From NCBI GenBank assembly GCA_030613745.1, contig JAUWLK010000140.1:1-7129 (forward strand): a stretch of DNA of 7,129 bases, read 5' to 3'. The position numbers were made by a program, and so were the translations under genes. The first letter of the stretch is position 1. Every line of letters begins with the position of its first letter. The DNA is from Flavobacteriaceae bacterium. Its GTDB lineage: Bacteria; Bacteroidota; Bacteroidia; Flavobacteriales; Flavobacteriaceae. The notes under the pieces were generated by a model, which was not told the DNA's origin, made no database searches, and worked only from the letters and a program-made list of their open reading frames with translations. Of the stretch, positions 6,112-7,129 are shown piece after piece.

Positions 6112-7129
6112 CTATTTAACATGTTTAGATTTTTTCATAAAACTTAGTACTATAAATCCTGCAATAAAAAATACTGCTAAAATCAGAATAAACAATCGTA
6201 ATGAATTGGTAAATGAGCTTACAACTCCGGCGATTATCATACCTACCACAATTGCGATTTTTTCGGTAACATCAAAAAAACTAAAATATGTTGCATGATC
6301 TTTTGTTTCATCAGGTATCAACTTAGAATATGTTGAACGAGAAAGTGTTTGAATTGCACCCAATACAAAACCTATAAATCCACCCAAAGCATAAAATTTT
6401 AAATATACATTAGGGTCTTCTTTATGTAACATATAAGCACCTATACAAGCAAAAGCCCAAATCAAAATTGTTATTTTTAGAGCTTTGATATTTCCAATTT
6501 TTTTTGATATTCTTGAAAAAACAAATGCACCAACAATACCTACTATTTGTATTAGTAAAATAGTAATAATCAAATTACTAGTTTCCAAGCCTAAATCTTT
6601 AATACCAAAAACAGAAGCCAATAATATAATTGTTTGAACACCAATACTATATAAGAAAAATGAAATTAGTAATATTTTTAATTGACTATACTTTTTAATT
6701 TCATCAAATACAATTTTTAGTTCACGAAAACCTTTAAAAATATAATCTTTTTCTGGTTTTCTCTTAAATGGATTATCTGGTAAACGGCTAAATGTAAATT
6801 GTGCAAATCCTAACCACCAAGTCCCGACCATTAAAAACGAAATTCGAGCGGGTAAAGTAGCATCAGTTATACCATAAATCTCTGGTTTCATAACCATTGA
6901 CAAATTGAATGCTAATAACAAAACCGAGCCAATATAACCTAACATAAATCCTTTAGCACTAACACGATCTTGGTCTTCAGGTGCTGCGACTTCAGGCAAA
7001 TAAGCATTATAAAATACTATGCTTCCCCAAAAACCAATACTTGCCAAAATAGTAAATACTAGACCTATCCATATATTTTCTTTTCCTGTAAAAAAATAGA
7101 GAGACATCACCGATAGAGATCCCAATAAA
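6112..7129 (-). CDS. MFS transporter, UMF1/Atg22-like family, 5' end cut by window
   Basis: The frame is open from the window edge at 7129 to a TAG at 6112, giving about 338 residues. The TTG at 7125 is internal, because the preceding codon is also sense and the protein lacks the first helices; bacterial members have about 400-450 residues, so perhaps 60-110 are missing. Counting from that Leu codon, the family-typical segment FYNAYLPEVA (38-47), DQDRVSAKGFMLGYIGS (51-67) and GAIQTLSRSTYSKLIPDE (256-273) followed by FFDVTEK (283-289) are clear, with about ten membrane helices visible. The family is named after yeast Atg22, a vacuolar amino-acid exporter; bacterial homologues have no assured substrate, so export of amino acids or similar small molecules is only a guess. 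lhgO follows 89 bp downstream on the same strand. The C-terminus is basic (KKSKHVK). Confidence 0.9.
   Translation of the reverse strand, partial: LLGSLSVMSLYFFTGKENIWIGLVFTILASIGFWGSIVFYNAYLPEVAAPEDQDRVSAKGFMLGYIGSVLLLAFNLSMVMKPEIYGITDATLPARISFLMVGTWWLGFAQFTFSRLPDNPFKRKPEKDYIFKGFRELKIVFDEIKKYSQLKILLISFFLYSIGVQTIILLASVFGIKDLGLETSNLIITILLIQIVGIVGAFVFSRISKKIGNIKALKITILIWAFACIGAYMLHKEDPNVYLKFYALGGFIGFVLGAIQTLSRSTYSKLIPDETKDHATYFSFFDVTEKIAIVVGMIIAGVVSSFTNSLRLFILILAVFFIAGFIVLSFMKKSKHVK

Noticed and set aside
7123..7125. TTG as the start of the MFS gene
   Set aside because: The frame stays open to the window edge and the first helices expected for the family are missing, so the true start is outside the window.

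Overview
The window is AT-rich DNA from a bacterium of the phylum Bacteroidota, most likely class Flavobacteriia. This rests on four things: the very low GC content by eye, A-rich leaders without Shine-Dalgarno sequences, TAnnTTTG-type -7 boxes upstream of three of the genes, and proteins that read like flavobacterial homologues. No rRNA, tRNA, CRISPR array, insertion sequence or phage gene was seen. The region looks like ordinary chromosomal housekeeping and accessory-membrane sequence.

Layout. Positions 1-2595 hold two minus-strand membrane transporters in a tight operon. A MATE-family antiporter (TTG start at 2595) comes first, followed after only 3 nt by a polysaccharide/oligosaccharide flippase-like protein whose 3' end lies beyond position 1. 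The 142-bp gap at 2596-2737 is a divergent promoter region with one -7-like box facing each way. Positions 2738-4696 hold two plus-strand genes 33 nt apart. The first encodes a secreted protein of unknown function with an EF-hand-like loop, an aromatic/proline-rich belt, an Asn/His-rich stretch and eight tandem TxPS repeats. The second encodes an MscS-type mechanosensitive channel. A rho-independent terminator at 4724-4750 closes this unit. Positions 4754-7129 run on the minus strand: an FAD-dependent L-2-hydroxyglutarate oxidase (lhgO), and upstream of it a UMF1/Atg22-like MFS transporter whose N-terminus lies beyond position 7129.

How the parts may relate. Five of the six genes have recognisable families and four of these are integral membrane proteins: two MOP-superfamily transporters, one mechanosensitive channel and one MFS carrier. 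LhgO reoxidises L-2-hydroxyglutarate formed by side reactions of central metabolism. The secreted protein and MscS are probably co-transcribed, which hints at an envelope or osmotic-stress role for the former, but this is inference from position only. The secreted protein is the only truly uncharacterised element and the best candidate for new biology. Nothing else in the window resembles an undescribed system.
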